Assembly (NCBI RefSeq): GCF_001542625.1
Contig: NZ_CP016279.1
Location: 4,898,001-4,962,000, forward strand
Direction of reading: 5' to 3'
DNA: 64,000 nt
Origin: Streptomyces griseochromogenes
GTDB lineage: Bacteria; Actinomycetota; Actinomycetes; Streptomycetales; Streptomycetaceae
The translations under genes were made by a program, and so were the position numbers. The notes beneath the pieces are model-generated. The model saw nothing but the letters and a program-made list of their open reading frames with translations. It was not told the origin of the DNA and did not search any database. This document shows positions 17,031 to 26,296 of this stretch, piece by piece. How positions within the stretch are numbered: the stretch's first letter is position 1; every line of letters starts with the position of its first letter.

Positions 17031-17971
17031 CCGCCACCCTTCCCACCTCCCTGCCGTCCGAAGCGCCGGGCCGCGGCGGACCCCAAGAGACGTCTGTGCT
17101 GCGCCGACTGCTCGCCCAGCGCTCCGCCACGGTGGCGCTGGCGATGGTTGTGCTCCTGGTGCTCATCGCCCTCGCGGCCCCGCTGATCACCTGGGCCGCC
17201 GGCACGTCCCCGACCGAATTCCACTCCGAAGCGGTGGACTCGGCGCTCGGCGGGCTCCCGCGCGGCACCGCGGGCGGGATCAGCACCGCACACTGGCTGG
17301 GCGTCGAGCCCGGCAACGGCCGGGACATCCTCGCCCGCGTCGTCTACGGCGCCCGGATCTCGCTGCTGATCGCCCTGCTCGCCACCGCCCTGTCAGTGGC
17401 GCTCGGCACCGCGCTCGGGCTGGCCGCCGGGTTCTTCGGCGGCTGGACCGACATGGTCGTCGGCAGGCTGATGGACCTGCTCATGTCCTTTCCCGCCCTC
17501 ATCTTCATGATCGCGCTGATCTCCGCGGCACCGGGTGTGAACCGGCAGCTGCTGCTGGTGATCGTGCTCGGCTTCTTCGGCTGGCCGTACGTCGGGCGGA
17601 TCGTGCGCGGGCAGGCGATGGTGCTGGCCCGGGGCGAGTTCGTGGCCGCGGCCCGGGTACTGGGTGCCTCCCGGCGCGCACTGCTGGTGCGGGAGGTGCT
17701 GCCCAACCTGAGCGGGCCCATCCTCGTGGTGGCGACCATGTCGATCCCCGGCTATGTCGCGACCGAGGCGGGCCTGTCCTTCCTCGGCATCGGAGTTCGC
17801 CCGCCGACCCCCTCCTGGGGCCAGATGATCGCCACCGCGGTGCCGTGGTACGCCGCCGACCCCGTCTACTTCCTCGTCCCCGGCGCCTTCCTGTTCGTCA
17901 CCGTGCTCGCCTTCAACGTGCTCGGTGACGCGGTACGGGACGCGCTCGACCCCCGGAGCCGTCACCGATGA
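17027..17971 (+). CDS. Peptide ABC transporter permease, DppC/OppC type
   Basis: 314 aa. After a short cytoplasmic N-terminus there is a first transmembrane helix (VALAMVVLLVLIALAAPLI), a periplasmic loop containing HWLGVEPGNGRDILARVVYG, then five more helices. The EAA loop that docks on the ATPase reads FVAAARVLGASRRALLVREV, followed by LPN. The order of loops and the GTDxxGRD-like block are typical of the OppC subunit. The GTG at 17027 overlaps the stop of the binding-protein gene by 4 bp, giving translational coupling. In this operon OppC precedes OppB, the reverse of the common order. Confidence 0.93.
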   Translation: MTATLPTSLPSEAPGRGGPQETSVLRRLLAQRSATVALAMVVLLVLIALAAPLITWAAGTSPTEFHSEAVDSALGGLPRGTAGGISTAHWLGVEPGNGRDILARVVYGARISLLIALLATALSVALGTALGLAAGFFGGWTDMVVGRLMDLLMSFPALIFMIALISAAPGVNRQLLLVIVLGFFGWPYVGRIVRGQAMVLARGEFVAAARVLGASRRALLVREVLPNLSGPILVVATMSIPGYVATEAGLSFLGIGVRPPTPSWGQMIATAVPWYAADPVYFLVPGAFLFVTVLAFNVLGDAVRDALDPRSRHR

Positions 17972-18960
17972 TCCTCTATGTCCTGCGCAGACTGGCCGCG
18001 ACGACGGCGATCCTGCTGGTGATCTGCGCAGCCACCTTCGCGATCTTCTATCTGATGCCCGCCGACCCCGCGCAGGGTGCCTGCGGCAAGGCATGCAGCC
18101 CGGAGCGGATCGCCCAGATCCGCACCACGCTCGGCCTGAACCACTCGGTGTTCGTGCAGTTTCGCGACTATCTCGTCGGCATCGTGGCCGGCCGCAGCTA
18201 CGGCACGGGAGCGCGGGCCGTGCACTGCCCCGCCCCGTGCCTGGGATTCAGCTTTCAGACCGATCAGCCGGTGTGGCGGATGCTCACGGACCGGCTGCCG
18301 GTCAGCGTCTCCATTGCCATGGGCGCGGCAGCGCTGTGGCTGATCGTCGGCGTCACGGCCGGGGCGATCTCCGCTCTGCGCCGCGGCAGCCTGTGGGACC
18401 GGGCGGCGATGACGGCGGCGCTGGGGGGCGTCTCGCTCCCGGTGTACTTCACCGCCCTCGTGCTGCAGTACCTGCTCGTCGTCAAGCTCGGACTGCTGCC
18501 CTATCCGCAGGCGATCGCGCTCACTGCGGACCCGGTCGGCTGGGCTCAGTCCATGGTCATGCCGTGGATCACGCTGGCGATGCTCTACGCCGGGATCTAC
18601 GCGCGGATGACCCGGGGCGAGATGCTCGACAGTCTCGGCCAGAACTATGTCCGCACCGCCCGCGCCAAGGGGCTGCCCGAGTCGGCTGTGCTGCGCCGCC
18701 ATGCGCTGCGGCCGGCGCTGATGCCCATCGTGACGATCTTCGGCATGGACCTCGGCGCGCTGCTCGGCGGCGCCCTCATCACCGAGTCGGTCTTCGGCCT
18801 GCCCGGCGTGGGCAAGCTCGCGGCCGACGCGATCAACAGCGCCGACCAGCCGGTGATCCTCGGCGTGACGCTCTTCGCCGCGGCGTTCGTCGTGCTCGCC
18901 AACGTCGCGGTGGACCTGGTCTACGCACTCCTGGACCCGAGAGTGAGGGCCGTGGGATGA
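17968..18960 (+). CDS. Peptide ABC transporter permease, DppB/OppB type
   Basis: 330 aa. The N-terminus has the OppB pattern: ILYVLRRLAATTAILLVICA, then LMPADPAQ and the LGLNHSVFVQFRDYL segment, before the core helices. The EAA loop is VRTARAKGLPESAVLRRHAL. The periplasmic first loop is longer than usual and holds four cysteines (GACGKAC and CPAPC), which may form disulphides; I have not seen this in typical DppB. It overlaps the upstream OppC gene (ATGA at 17968) and the downstream ATPase gene (ATGA at 18957). Confidence 0.92.
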   Translation: MILYVLRRLAATTAILLVICAATFAIFYLMPADPAQGACGKACSPERIAQIRTTLGLNHSVFVQFRDYLVGIVAGRSYGTGARAVHCPAPCLGFSFQTDQPVWRMLTDRLPVSVSIAMGAAALWLIVGVTAGAISALRRGSLWDRAAMTAALGGVSLPVYFTALVLQYLLVVKLGLLPYPQAIALTADPVGWAQSMVMPWITLAMLYAGIYARMTRGEMLDSLGQNYVRTARAKGLPESAVLRRHALRPALMPIVTIFGMDLGALLGGALITESVFGLPGVGKLAADAINSADQPVILGVTLFAAAFVVLANVAVDLVYALLDPRVRAVG

Positions 18961-19778
18961 CCCTGCTGACCGTACGCGACCTGACCGTGGACTTCTCGGG
19001 CGGCATACGCGCCGTCGACAGCATGGACCTGGACCTGGCCGCCGGGACGGTGCTCGGCGTGGTGGGTGAGTCGGGCAGCGGCAAGTCCGTGACGAGCCTG
19101 GCCATCATGGGCCTGTTGCCGGATGCTCGGATCACGGGTGAAGTCCGGTTCGACGGGCATCAGTTGATCGGCCTGGACGGGCGGGCGCTGCGCCGGCTGC
19201 GCGGAGACCGGATCGCGATGATCTTCCAGGATCCGCTGTCCTCCCTGAACCCCTACTACTCGGTGGGCTTCCAGATCGCCGAAGCCTATCGCGCGCACCG
19301 CCGGGCGGGGCGTCACGAGGGGCACCGGATCGCGGTGAGCATGCTGGACCGGGTCGGCATTCCCGAACCCGAACGGCGCGCCCGCGCGTACCCGCACGAG
19401 TTCTCCGGCGGTATGCGCCAGCGCGTGATGATCGCGATGGCCCTGTGTCTGGAGCCCGACCTGCTCATCGCCGACGAACCGACCACCGCGCTCGACGTCA
19501 CCGTGCAGGCCCAGATCCTGGACCTGCTGCGAGAGCTACGGGAGCGGTCCGGCACCGCCATCATGCTCATCACCCACGACATGGGCGTGGTCGCGGGACT
19601 GGCCGACGACGTCGTCGTGATGTACGGCGGCCGCGCGGTCGAGCGGGGCACGGTCCGCGAGGTGTTCTATCGCCCGCGCGACACCTACACCAAGGGCCTG
19701 CTCGCCTGCGTACCACGCGTCGACGGGCCATTGCCCGACCGTCTGCCCACCTTGTCGGCACCGGAGGAGACGGTGTGA
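18957..19778 (+). CDS. Peptide ABC transporter ATPase, DppD/OppD type
   Basis: 273 aa. Walker A GESGSGKS at about residues 36-43, Q-loop [14 protein letters not shown], signature FSGGMRQR, Walker [13 protein letters not shown] and the H-loop ITHDMGVV are all intact. The C-terminal oligopeptide extension is short: it ends soon after [12 protein letters not shown] and lacks the Cys-rich segment, which is present in the next ATPase. It should form a heterodimer with that subunit under the two permeases. ATGA overlap with OppB; the stop overlaps the GTG of the next gene. Confidence 0.93.
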   Translation: MTLLTVRDLTVDFSGGIRAVDSMDLDLAAGTVLGVVGESGSGKSVTSLAIMGLLPDARITGEVRFDGHQLIGLDGRALRRLRGDRIAMIFQDPLSSLNPYYSVGFQIAEAYRAHRRAGRHEGHRIAVSMLDRVGIPEPERRARAYPHEFSGGMRQRVMIAMALCLEPDLLIADEPTTALDVTVQAQILDLLRELRERSGTAIMLITHDMGVVAGLADDVVVMYGGRAVERGTVREVFYRPRDTYTKGLLACVPRVDGPLPDRLPTLSAPEETV

Positions 19779-20812
19779 GTCCCATGAATTCGGCGAGTCC
19801 CGTGAATCCACCGCTGCTCGAAGCACGCGACCTGGTCAAGCAGTTCCCCGTACGGCACGGCCTGACCCGGCGGCTCGCCGGACGCGTCAGGGCAGTTGAC
19901 GGTGTGTCGCTACGGGTGGACGCGGGGGAGACGCTGGGCCTGGTCGGCGAGTCCGGCTGCGGCAAGTCCACGGTGGCCCGGCTGCTGACCCGGCTCATCG
20001 AGCCCACCTCGGGCACGATCTGCGTGGCAGGAAGGGAACTGTCCTCACTGAGTGAGCAGTTGATGCGGCCGGTACGCCGCGACCTGCAAATGATCTTCCA
20101 GGATCCCTTCTCCTCGCTCAACCCCCGCCAGACCGTCCGCCAGATCCTGACGGCCCCCTACCGCTACCAGGGGCTGACCCCCGACGAACCGGTGGAGCAG
20201 CTGCTGGAGCGAGTGGGCCTGCGGCCGGAGCACGCCGCCCGCTACCCCTACGAGTTCTCCGGCGGCCAGGCTCAGCGCATCGGGATCGCCCGGGCGCTGG
20301 CGCTGCGGCCGAGACTGGTGGTGTGCGACGAGCCCGTCACGGCGCTCGACGTGCGGGTCCAGGCGCAGATCCTCAACCTGCTCAAGGATCTGCAGCAGGA
20401 GTACGGGCTCGCCTACGTGTTCATCGCGCACGACCTCGGCGCGGTCCGCCAGATCAGCACGCGCGTCGCCGTGATGTACCTGGGCACGGTCGTGGAAACG
20501 GCCGACCGCGACACCCTCTACGGCCGGGCCGCCCACCCCTATACCCACGCCCTGCTCTCCGCCGTACCGCTGCCCGACCCGGACACCGAACGGACCCGCG
20601 AGCGGATCGTCCTCCACGGCGACCTGCCCAGTCCGCTCGCCCCGCCCAGCGGCTGCCCGTTCCGCACCCGCTGTCCCAAGGCGGCCGACCGCTGTGCCGC
20701 CGAACGGCCCGCGCTGCACGCGATCGCCGCGGGCCACGAGGTCGCCTGCCACTACCCGGAGCCGCTGACCCGGCCGTGTGCCGCGCCGGTCGCCGAGGAA
20801 AGGACCTCATGA
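19775..20812 (+). CDS. Peptide ABC transporter ATPase, DppF/OppF type
   Basis: 345 aa. It has Walker A GESGCGKS, Q-loop MIFQDPFSSLNPRQ, signature FSGGQAQR, Walker B LVVCDEPVTALD and H-loop IAHDLGAV. The oligopeptide-transporter C-terminal extension is complete, with PSGCPFRTRCPKAADRC, the Cys motif that binds an iron-sulphur cluster in some OppD/F proteins. The GTG at 19775 lies 6 nt after GGAGGA and overlaps the previous stop. Its own stop overlaps the aminopeptidase start by ATGA, which ties uptake directly to peptide cleavage. Confidence 0.93.
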   Translation: MSPMNSASPVNPPLLEARDLVKQFPVRHGLTRRLAGRVRAVDGVSLRVDAGETLGLVGESGCGKSTVARLLTRLIEPTSGTICVAGRELSSLSEQLMRPVRRDLQMIFQDPFSSLNPRQTVRQILTAPYRYQGLTPDEPVEQLLERVGLRPEHAARYPYEFSGGQAQRIGIARALALRPRLVVCDEPVTALDVRVQAQILNLLKDLQQEYGLAYVFIAHDLGAVRQISTRVAVMYLGTVVETADRDTLYGRAAHPYTHALLSAVPLPDPDTERTRERIVLHGDLPSPLAPPSGCPFRTRCPKAADRCAAERPALHAIAAGHEVACHYPEPLTRPCAAPVAEERTS

Positions 20813-22089
20813 GCCGCAGCTACCGCCTGCCCGGACTCGCCGTCACCGACCACACCTTCACCGCGCCGCTCGACCACACCGACCCCGCGGGTACCTCGAT
20901 CCAGGTCTTCGCCCGGGAGGTGTCCGACCCGGCCCGCGCCGGCGAACGACTGCCCTGGCTGCTGTACCTGCAGGGCGGACCCGGAGGCAAGTCGCCGAGG
21001 CCACCGAACGCGACCACCGGGTGGCTCGCCCATGCCATCAAGACCCATCGGGTGCTGCTGCTGGACCAACGTGGCACCGGCCGCAGCACCCCGGTCACGG
21101 CCCGGTCGGTCGGCCAGTTCCCCGATGCCGGGGAACTGGCCGACCGCCTCGCCCTCTTGCGCGCGGACTCGATCGTCGCCGACGCTGAGCTGATCCGGCG
21201 TCAGCTGTGCGGTGACGAGCCCTGGGAGACGGTCGGCCAGAGCTATGGCGGCTTCATCACCCTCACCTACCTGTCCCAGGCCCCCGAAGGACTGCGTGCC
21301 TGCTACATCACCGGCGGCCTGCCCGGCCTGGACGCCACCGCCGATGACGTCTACGCGGCCACATATCCCCGGGTCAGAGAGAAGGTGAGCGCCTTCTACG
21401 CCCGTTACCCCGGTGACCGCGAACTGGTCCGGCGGATCGCCGGCCTGCTTGATCGCCAGTCGGTACGGCTGCCCGACGGTGACCGGCTCACCGTCCGGCG
21501 GCTGCGTACGCTCGGCTTGATGCTGGGCATGGGCGACGGAGCCGAGCGGCTGCACTGGCTGCTGGATGAAGCCCTCGGCGCCGACGGTCATCTCTCGGCG
21601 ACCTTCCTGTATCAGCTGATGAACGTGACCGGGTTCGTCGACAACCCGCTCTTCGCCGTGCTGCAGGAATCGATCTTCGCGCAGGGCGGCAGGCCCACCG
21701 GCTGGGCCGCCGCCCGCGCGATCGCCGGACGCCCGGAGTTCGCCGAGGACGCCGACCCGCTGCAGTTCACCGGCGAGATGTTCTATCCCTGGATGTTCGA
21801 GGAGATCGCAGGACTGCGGCCGTTCCGCGAAGCTGTGCAGCTGCTGGCCGAGCGAGCCGACTGGCCCGCGCTGTACGACCCGTCGCGGCTGGCGGCCAAC
21901 CAGGTTCCGGTGGCCGCGGCGGTCTACCACGACGACATGTACGTGCCCACGGAGTTGTCCCTGGCGACCGCGCGCTCGGTCGGTGCGCTGCGCGCCTGGG
22001 TCACCAACGAGTGGGAGCACGACGGGGTGACTGCGTCCGGCGCGGGTGTGCTGTCCCGCCTGATGGACATGGCCGCCGGACGGGCCTGA
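20809..22089 (+). CDS. S33-family alpha/beta-hydrolase, proline iminopeptidase-like
   Basis: 426 aa with no signal peptide, so cytoplasmic. The oxyanion-hole motif is LYLQGGPGG (residues about 52-60), followed by LLLDQRGTGRST, and the nucleophile elbow GQSYGG places the catalytic Ser at about 145. A large helical cap domain follows, and the C-terminal VAAAVYHDDMYVP and NEWEHDG supply the candidate Asp and His. This is the length and pattern of the large S33 prolyl aminopeptidases/tripeptidyl-type enzymes of actinobacteria. Translationally coupled to the ABC ATPase, it should trim imported peptides. Confidence 0.9.
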   Translation: MSRSYRLPGLAVTDHTFTAPLDHTDPAGTSIQVFAREVSDPARAGERLPWLLYLQGGPGGKSPRPPNATTGWLAHAIKTHRVLLLDQRGTGRSTPVTARSVGQFPDAGELADRLALLRADSIVADAELIRRQLCGDEPWETVGQSYGGFITLTYLSQAPEGLRACYITGGLPGLDATADDVYAATYPRVREKVSAFYARYPGDRELVRRIAGLLDRQSVRLPDGDRLTVRRLRTLGLMLGMGDGAERLHWLLDEALGADGHLSATFLYQLMNVTGFVDNPLFAVLQESIFAQGGRPTGWAAARAIAGRPEFAEDADPLQFTGEMFYPWMFEEIAGLRPFREAVQLLAERADWPALYDPSRLAANQVPVAAAVYHDDMYVPTELSLATARSVGALRAWVTNEWEHDGVTASGAGVLSRLMDMAAGRA

Positions 22090-22134
22090 CGTTCCCGCGC
22101 CAACCCGACCCGATCGAAGAAGAGTTGAGGAGAC

Positions 22135-23337
22135 ATGTCCGGATCCATCAAGAGTCTCAGAGCCCTTGCCGCGGGTGCCGCCGCGACGGCGTTGCTGTCG
22201 CTCACCGCCACGGCCCCGAGCGCGCACGCCGCACCGGAAGCGGCGCACGAACCCGCTCCGCCCACCGACTGCGCCCTGCCCGGCAGGACCGGCTGGACGG
22301 ACGAGGGTCACGCCACCGACTACACCCAGTTCCAGCGACCCCTTGGCACCAAGCACGTGCTCATGCTGTTCGTCGACTTCCCCGACGCCCAAGCCTCCGG
22401 TTCCACGTCCGGCTACTACCGGCAACTGGCCCCGGCCGCCGACTGGATGAAGCGCGACTCCTACGGACGGACCCGGCTGGACATCACCCCGCTCAACCGG
22501 TGGATACGGATGCCGCAGGATTCGACCGGCTACGGCTTCCAGCGCGGGATCACCTTCGAGCAGCATGAGTTGTACGTCCGGCAGGCGGTGGCAGCGTCGG
22601 ACCCGTACGCCGACTTCTCCCGGTACGACATGATCTACATCGTCCCGGCGAAGTCCGCGTCCGCGATCAGCTTCTCGCCGACGTACCTGTACGACCCCAC
22701 CACCGCAGGCATCACCGCCGACGGCAAGCGCGTCAAATGGGCGGTGACCTTCGGCCAGGACATGTGGCACTGGGGCTACAAGGTCGCCGACCATGAGACC
22801 AGCCACACCTTCGGCCTGCCCGATCTCTACGCGTTCACCGGCACCGACTACCACCACTTCGTCCGCGGCTGGGACCTCATGGGCAACATCGCCGGGCCCG
22901 CCCCGCAGCACGTCGGCTGGGAGCGGTGGAAGTTCGGCTGGATCGACGACCGCCAGGTCGCCTGCCTGCCCTCGACAGGAAGCCGCACGGTCCGCCTCAA
23001 GGCGGTCGAAAGCCCTGGCGGAACGAAGATCGCGGTGGTCCGCACCGGCGAGACCACCGCCTACGTCGCCGAGTCCCGCAAGGCCGTCGGCGCGGACAGC
23101 CACGCCTGTTCCACCGGCGTACTCATCTACAAGGTGGACTCCTCCGTCCAGACCGGCGACGGCCCGATCCAGATCGTGAACGGCAACCCCGGCGCCATCC
23201 CGCCCTCGGGCTGCCAGGACCTGGACATGGCGGCTTTCCGTACCGGGCAGTCCTTCAGCGACCCCGCCACAGGAGTCCGGATCGACGTCGACAGCAGCGG
23301 TCCTCTCCACGACGAGGTCACGATCACCAAGCACTGA
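22135..23337 (+). CDS. Secreted M6-family zinc metalloprotease, copy 2
   Basis: 400 aa, clearly paralogous to the gene at 13892. The signal peptide ends near residue 32 (APSAHA). The zinc motif HETSH lies at residues 220-224 in VADHETSHTFGLPDLY, then RGWDLMG, WKFGWIDD and the C-terminal YVAESRKA and CSTGVLIYKVDSS blocks also match copy 1. The pre-domain loops differ from copy 1, so cleavage preference may differ. It starts 45 bp after the aminopeptidase with GAGGAG about 6 nt before the ATG, and a perfect hairpin spans its stop codon. It is therefore the last gene of the peptide-utilisation operon. Confidence 0.92.
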   Translation: MSGSIKSLRALAAGAAATALLSLTATAPSAHAAPEAAHEPAPPTDCALPGRTGWTDEGHATDYTQFQRPLGTKHVLMLFVDFPDAQASGSTSGYYRQLAPAADWMKRDSYGRTRLDITPLNRWIRMPQDSTGYGFQRGITFEQHELYVRQAVAASDPYADFSRYDMIYIVPAKSASAISFSPTYLYDPTTAGITADGKRVKWAVTFGQDMWHWGYKVADHETSHTFGLPDLYAFTGTDYHHFVRGWDLMGNIAGPAPQHVGWERWKFGWIDDRQVACLPSTGSRTVRLKAVESPGGTKIAVVRTGETTAYVAESRKAVGADSHACSTGVLIYKVDSSVQTGDGPIQIVNGNPGAIPPSGCQDLDMAAFRTGQSFSDPATGVRIDVDSSGPLHDEVTITKH

Positions 23338-23354
23338 CCGCCCCCCGGCGGTCA
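23335..23354. terminator. Terminator of the M6/ABC/aminopeptidase operon
   Basis: TGACCGCC-CCCC-GGCGGTCA, a perfect 8-bp stem whose left arm includes the stop codon of the second M6 gene. It lies between convergent genes and can serve both directions. Confidence 0.75.
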
Positions 23355-23467
23355 CGACGCCCTGCGGGCAAGCACATCCCAGACGCCTTCCTCGGTGACA
23401 CCGAAGGCGGTGTCAGCGCCCGCAGAGCGGGGATCGTCCGTCGGCGCAGCCGGTTCCGCCGGGCGGC

Positions 23468-24433
23468 TCACTCCGGCAGGCGCGGCGACTCCGGATGGCG
23501 TTCGCGCCACCGCGCGTAGGCGGGAATGGCGGCGCAGGTGGCACGGTACCCCTGCGCGACCCTGCGGACGATCTCCTCGCCGTGTGCGGCCACCGGTCCG
23601 TCCCGCCGCCAGCCGAGCACGTGCCGGTACCAGAGCGGATCGCCGGCGAGCGGACGCACCGTGACGCCGGGCACCTCGATGAAGGTCGCCTGGCAGAGGC
23701 TGACGGCCAGGCCCGCCCGGATGATGTCGATCAGCTGTCGGCCTTCCGCCTCGTAGGGGGTGCACGGCTGCCGGCCCATCAAGGAGAAGACGGACGCCCA
23801 GTACTCCCGGGTGCGGTCGCTGTCCGGGTGGGGCATGGCCCAGTCCTCTTCGATGAGGTCCGTCAGGTTCGCTTCCTCGTGATCGGCCAGCGGGTGCGTG
23901 GACGGGAGCAGGGCGAACACGGGCTCGGTGACGACCGGTCGCAGTACGACTCCTTCGCGCGGCGGGAGCTCGTGGCCGGGGTTGTCGCCGAGGACCGCCG
24001 CCTCCAGGCGTCCCGCCGCGAGGTCGTCCAGCAGCGGCGACGGGGAGTACTGGCATCGTGTCGTCACCTCCGAGCCGGGGACCAGCTCCCGTGTCGCCAC
24101 GATGAGGTCGGCCAGCAGCGGCGCGCCCACCGATCCGAGGCGGACGCGGCCGGGTGCGGTGCCACAGCGGGCGGCGCGGGCGGTGTCGGCCAGCAGATCG
24201 TCGATGCCCGGCAGGATGGCCCGCGCCCGGGTGAGCACCAGCTCGCCCAATACGGTTGGCACGGCACCGGCCTGTCCACGGTCGAAGATCGGTCCGCCCA
24301 GCAGGGCCTCGATGCGCCGTAGCTGGGCGCTGAGTCCGGGCTGGGTCATGCACAGCGATGCGGCGGCGCGGGTCAGACTTCCGGCCTCCGCGATCGCGCA
24401 GATCACTCGCAGGTGCCGTACCTCCAGATCCAT
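23468..24433 (-). CDS. LysR-family transcriptional regulator
   Basis: 321 aa. The N-terminal winged helix is canonical: MDLEVRHLRVICAIAEAGSL, then RAAASLCMTQPGLSAQLRRI with the recognition helix, followed by the linker helix and a periplasmic-binding-protein-like effector domain from about residue 95. The C-terminus is longer than average, by about 20 residues. It faces away from a truncated aldehyde dehydrogenase across a 99-bp gap that holds a dyad, so its original target was probably that gene. It is convergent with the M6/ABC operon and could have acquired another role, but nothing shows that. Confidence 0.9.
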   Translation of the reverse strand: MDLEVRHLRVICAIAEAGSLTRAAASLCMTQPGLSAQLRRIEALLGGPIFDRGQAGAVPTVLGELVLTRARAILPGIDDLLADTARAARCGTAPGRVRLGSVGAPLLADLIVATRELVPGSEVTTRCQYSPSPLLDDLAAGRLEAAVLGDNPGHELPPREGVVLRPVVTEPVFALLPSTHPLADHEEANLTDLIEEDWAMPHPDSDRTREYWASVFSLMGRQPCTPYEAEGRQLIDIIRAGLAVSLCQATFIEVPGVTVRPLAGDPLWYRHVLGWRRDGPVAAHGEEIVRRVAQGYRATCAAIPAYARWRERHPESPRLPE

Positions 24434-24477
24434 GGCGCGGATCGTAAAGAGCGTCGGGGCCGTCCGGCAGACGATGG

Positions 24478-24503
24478 GACATCACAGTCCTATATGAAAT
24501 GTC
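24478..24503. promoter_or_regulatory. LysR operator candidate
   Basis: GACAT (24478-24482) and ATGTC (24499-24503) form an interrupted dyad in the 99-bp gap between the divergent LysR and aldehyde dehydrogenase genes. The AT-rich centre (TATATGAA) is unusual here and may overlap a -10 box. Confidence 0.4.
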
Positions 24504-24532
24504 ACACGTGATCTGAGATCGCGCTCGTTACG

Positions 24533-24892
24533 GTGCCGGCCGTCGTCCCCACCGTCAGTAATCCGGCAGACCTTTCCGATGTCCTGGTGCGGATCCCGGC
24601 CCCCGGCACCACCACCGCGATCCACGCGGTGGAACGAGCCCGTGCTGCCCAGCCCGGCTGGCTCACCGGCGGTGCGACCGCACGCTCTGCGGCACTCACC
24701 GCGATCGTCCAGGCCGTCGAGGCCGCCGCCGAAGAGCTGTCGGTACTCGCCGTACGTGAAGTGGGCAAGCCGCTCGCCGAAGCGCGGGCCGAGGCGGCAC
24801 GCACCGCCGCGATCTGGCGCTACTACGCCCAGACTCCCTTCGAGCCCTCCGGCGCGGTACACGAAACGGCAGGCGGCCCGGTGCTGTTGCTG
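24533..24892 (+). pseudogene. Aldehyde dehydrogenase N-terminal fragment
   Basis: The first 120 codons read like the N-terminus of an NAD-dependent aldehyde dehydrogenase: VRIPAPGTTTAIHAVERARA, AAQPGWLTGGATARSAALTA, then VREVGKPLAEARAEAARTAA. The frame then loses homology near 24895, well before the NAD-binding and catalytic Cys regions of a protein normally about 480 aa long. The catalytic domain is missing, so the gene is dead. It diverges from the LysR gene, the usual arrangement for a regulator and its target. Confidence 0.75.
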
Positions 24893-24895
24893 ACC

Positions 24896-25862
24896 CGGCG
24901 CCGCCCTCGACCCGCTGCGCGAGGCCCTGGCCGAGTCCCTGCGCCCGCGACCGAGTGGACGAGGCGCGCCCTTGTACGGGCGCGAAGTCGGCCGTCCCCC
25001 TCATCGGCAATGCACGTCTGCCAGGCTCGCGCGCTGAACGCGATGGGAACAGCGAGTCCTGCGGCGTGGGCGACCGGAGCTGGTACGTCAGCTTGTCGTG
25101 CGCCGTCAGGTTTGCAGCCTGCGGCCCGTGATGACGGCGGCAGCGACCATCAGGGAATAGCCGGTCAGCTCGCCGACCGCGCAGATGTGACGGGCGTTCC
25201 CTCTGGGTGCGGCAGGCGCCGCCGGACGGCAGTTGATCGACATTGCCGTCGGGGTGGACGTAGCACTTCAAGTACGTGCCGTGGCTGCCCTGTTGGCGGT
25301 CCTGGTAGGCGATGGAGCCGACACCCTCCTTGCCGAAGGCGACCAGCCTGGCGGGTGACGCGTAGACGGCGCTTACGGCGAGCGCGATCGACGCCAACGT
25401 GTAGCAGTCAGGGCAGCCGGCAGCAAGACCAGGAGCCACCCGATGATCATGCGGCTCCGGGCGGAGCCGGCGGTCCGCTCAAATCGCCGGAATGCGTTGT
25501 CGCCACACCACGAGGGCCTCATCCGGGCCACCGCCTGCGGGTCGTGACCCACCGGCTCACCACCGATCGAACCCATCGGCACCGGCGGGTTCGGCCAGGT
25601 CCGGAAGGCACACGACCCCAACGTCGGTGGCAACGACGGGTGGTTCGGCGCACTCGGCAGACTGGTGGGACGTCAGGCTGAACACCAATCACAACGTGGG
25701 GCTCTACCGGACGCCGTGGACCAACGACAAGGACATCCACAACGACCTTCACCACGTACCGTCGCTATTTCACCGATCTGCTGGAACATCCGGCTGCTTG
25801 CGCTGGCGAGAGCGATGTGTGGGTATAGGTCAAGCTGACGATGTGTGGAGAGAGGTGACGGG
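24896..25862. other. About 970 bp of decayed sequence
   Basis: Follows the break in the aldehyde dehydrogenase fragment. On the minus strand two neighbouring frames look like one broken membrane-protein gene: MIIGWLLVLLPAALTATRWR near 25445-25390, then in another frame LASIALAVSAVYASPARLVA and YQDRQQGSHGTYLKCYVHPD down to about 25240. I cannot name it. The remainder up to 25850 has no supportable gene. Confidence 0.4.
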
Positions 25863-26060
25863 ATGCAGGCCAGCGTAGGCGACAGGCTCCTTGTCCACGG
25901 CAGGATCGTGGGCCAGCACGATCGGACCGCCGAGATCATCGAAGTCCTGGGGGAAAACGGCTCGCCTCCCTACCGAGTGCGCTTCGAAGACGGGCACGAA
26001 ACACTCATGTCGCCGGGCCCGGACACCGTCGTCCGGCAATTTACCGCTGAGCAGGAGTAG
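25863..26060 (+). CDS. DUF1918-domain small protein
   Basis: 65 aa, the full size of DUF1918. The family pattern is intact: VGDRLLVHGRIVGQHDRTAE, then EIIEVLGENGSPPYRVRFED and GHETLMSPGPD. It is a small SH3-like beta-barrel protein of unknown function, common in actinobacteria, sometimes near stress genes. The ATG at 25863 is preceded by GAGAGG with 7 nt spacing, which decides against the ATG at 25845. No operon partner. Confidence 0.88.
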   Translation: MQASVGDRLLVHGRIVGQHDRTAEIIEVLGENGSPPYRVRFEDGHETLMSPGPDTVVRQFTAEQE

Positions 26061-26296
26061 GTGACTGGCCGCCTCTTCCGGATGGCAGCGGTGGCACCCT
26101 GCCGAACGGCGCCGCTCCTGCGACCGAGGCTGCCAGAATGAGCAGCACCCCCTCCGCATCCGGCGCCGCCGCCAATGGCTCGCAGTACGGGCAGGTCCGC
26201 GTGGCCACGGCCTCGCCGAACCCCGTGGCGGCTCTCCTGAACCGTTGCCCGTGGCTGCGGCCTGGATCGCCACAAGGGCACTCAGCTGTGAGCGAG

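Noticed and set aside
20752..23355. An 867-codon open frame on the minus strand across the peptidase region
   Set aside because: It is the antisense of the S33 and second M6 genes, which show clear motifs and overlapping starts. The antisense has no domain and stays open because of GC bias.
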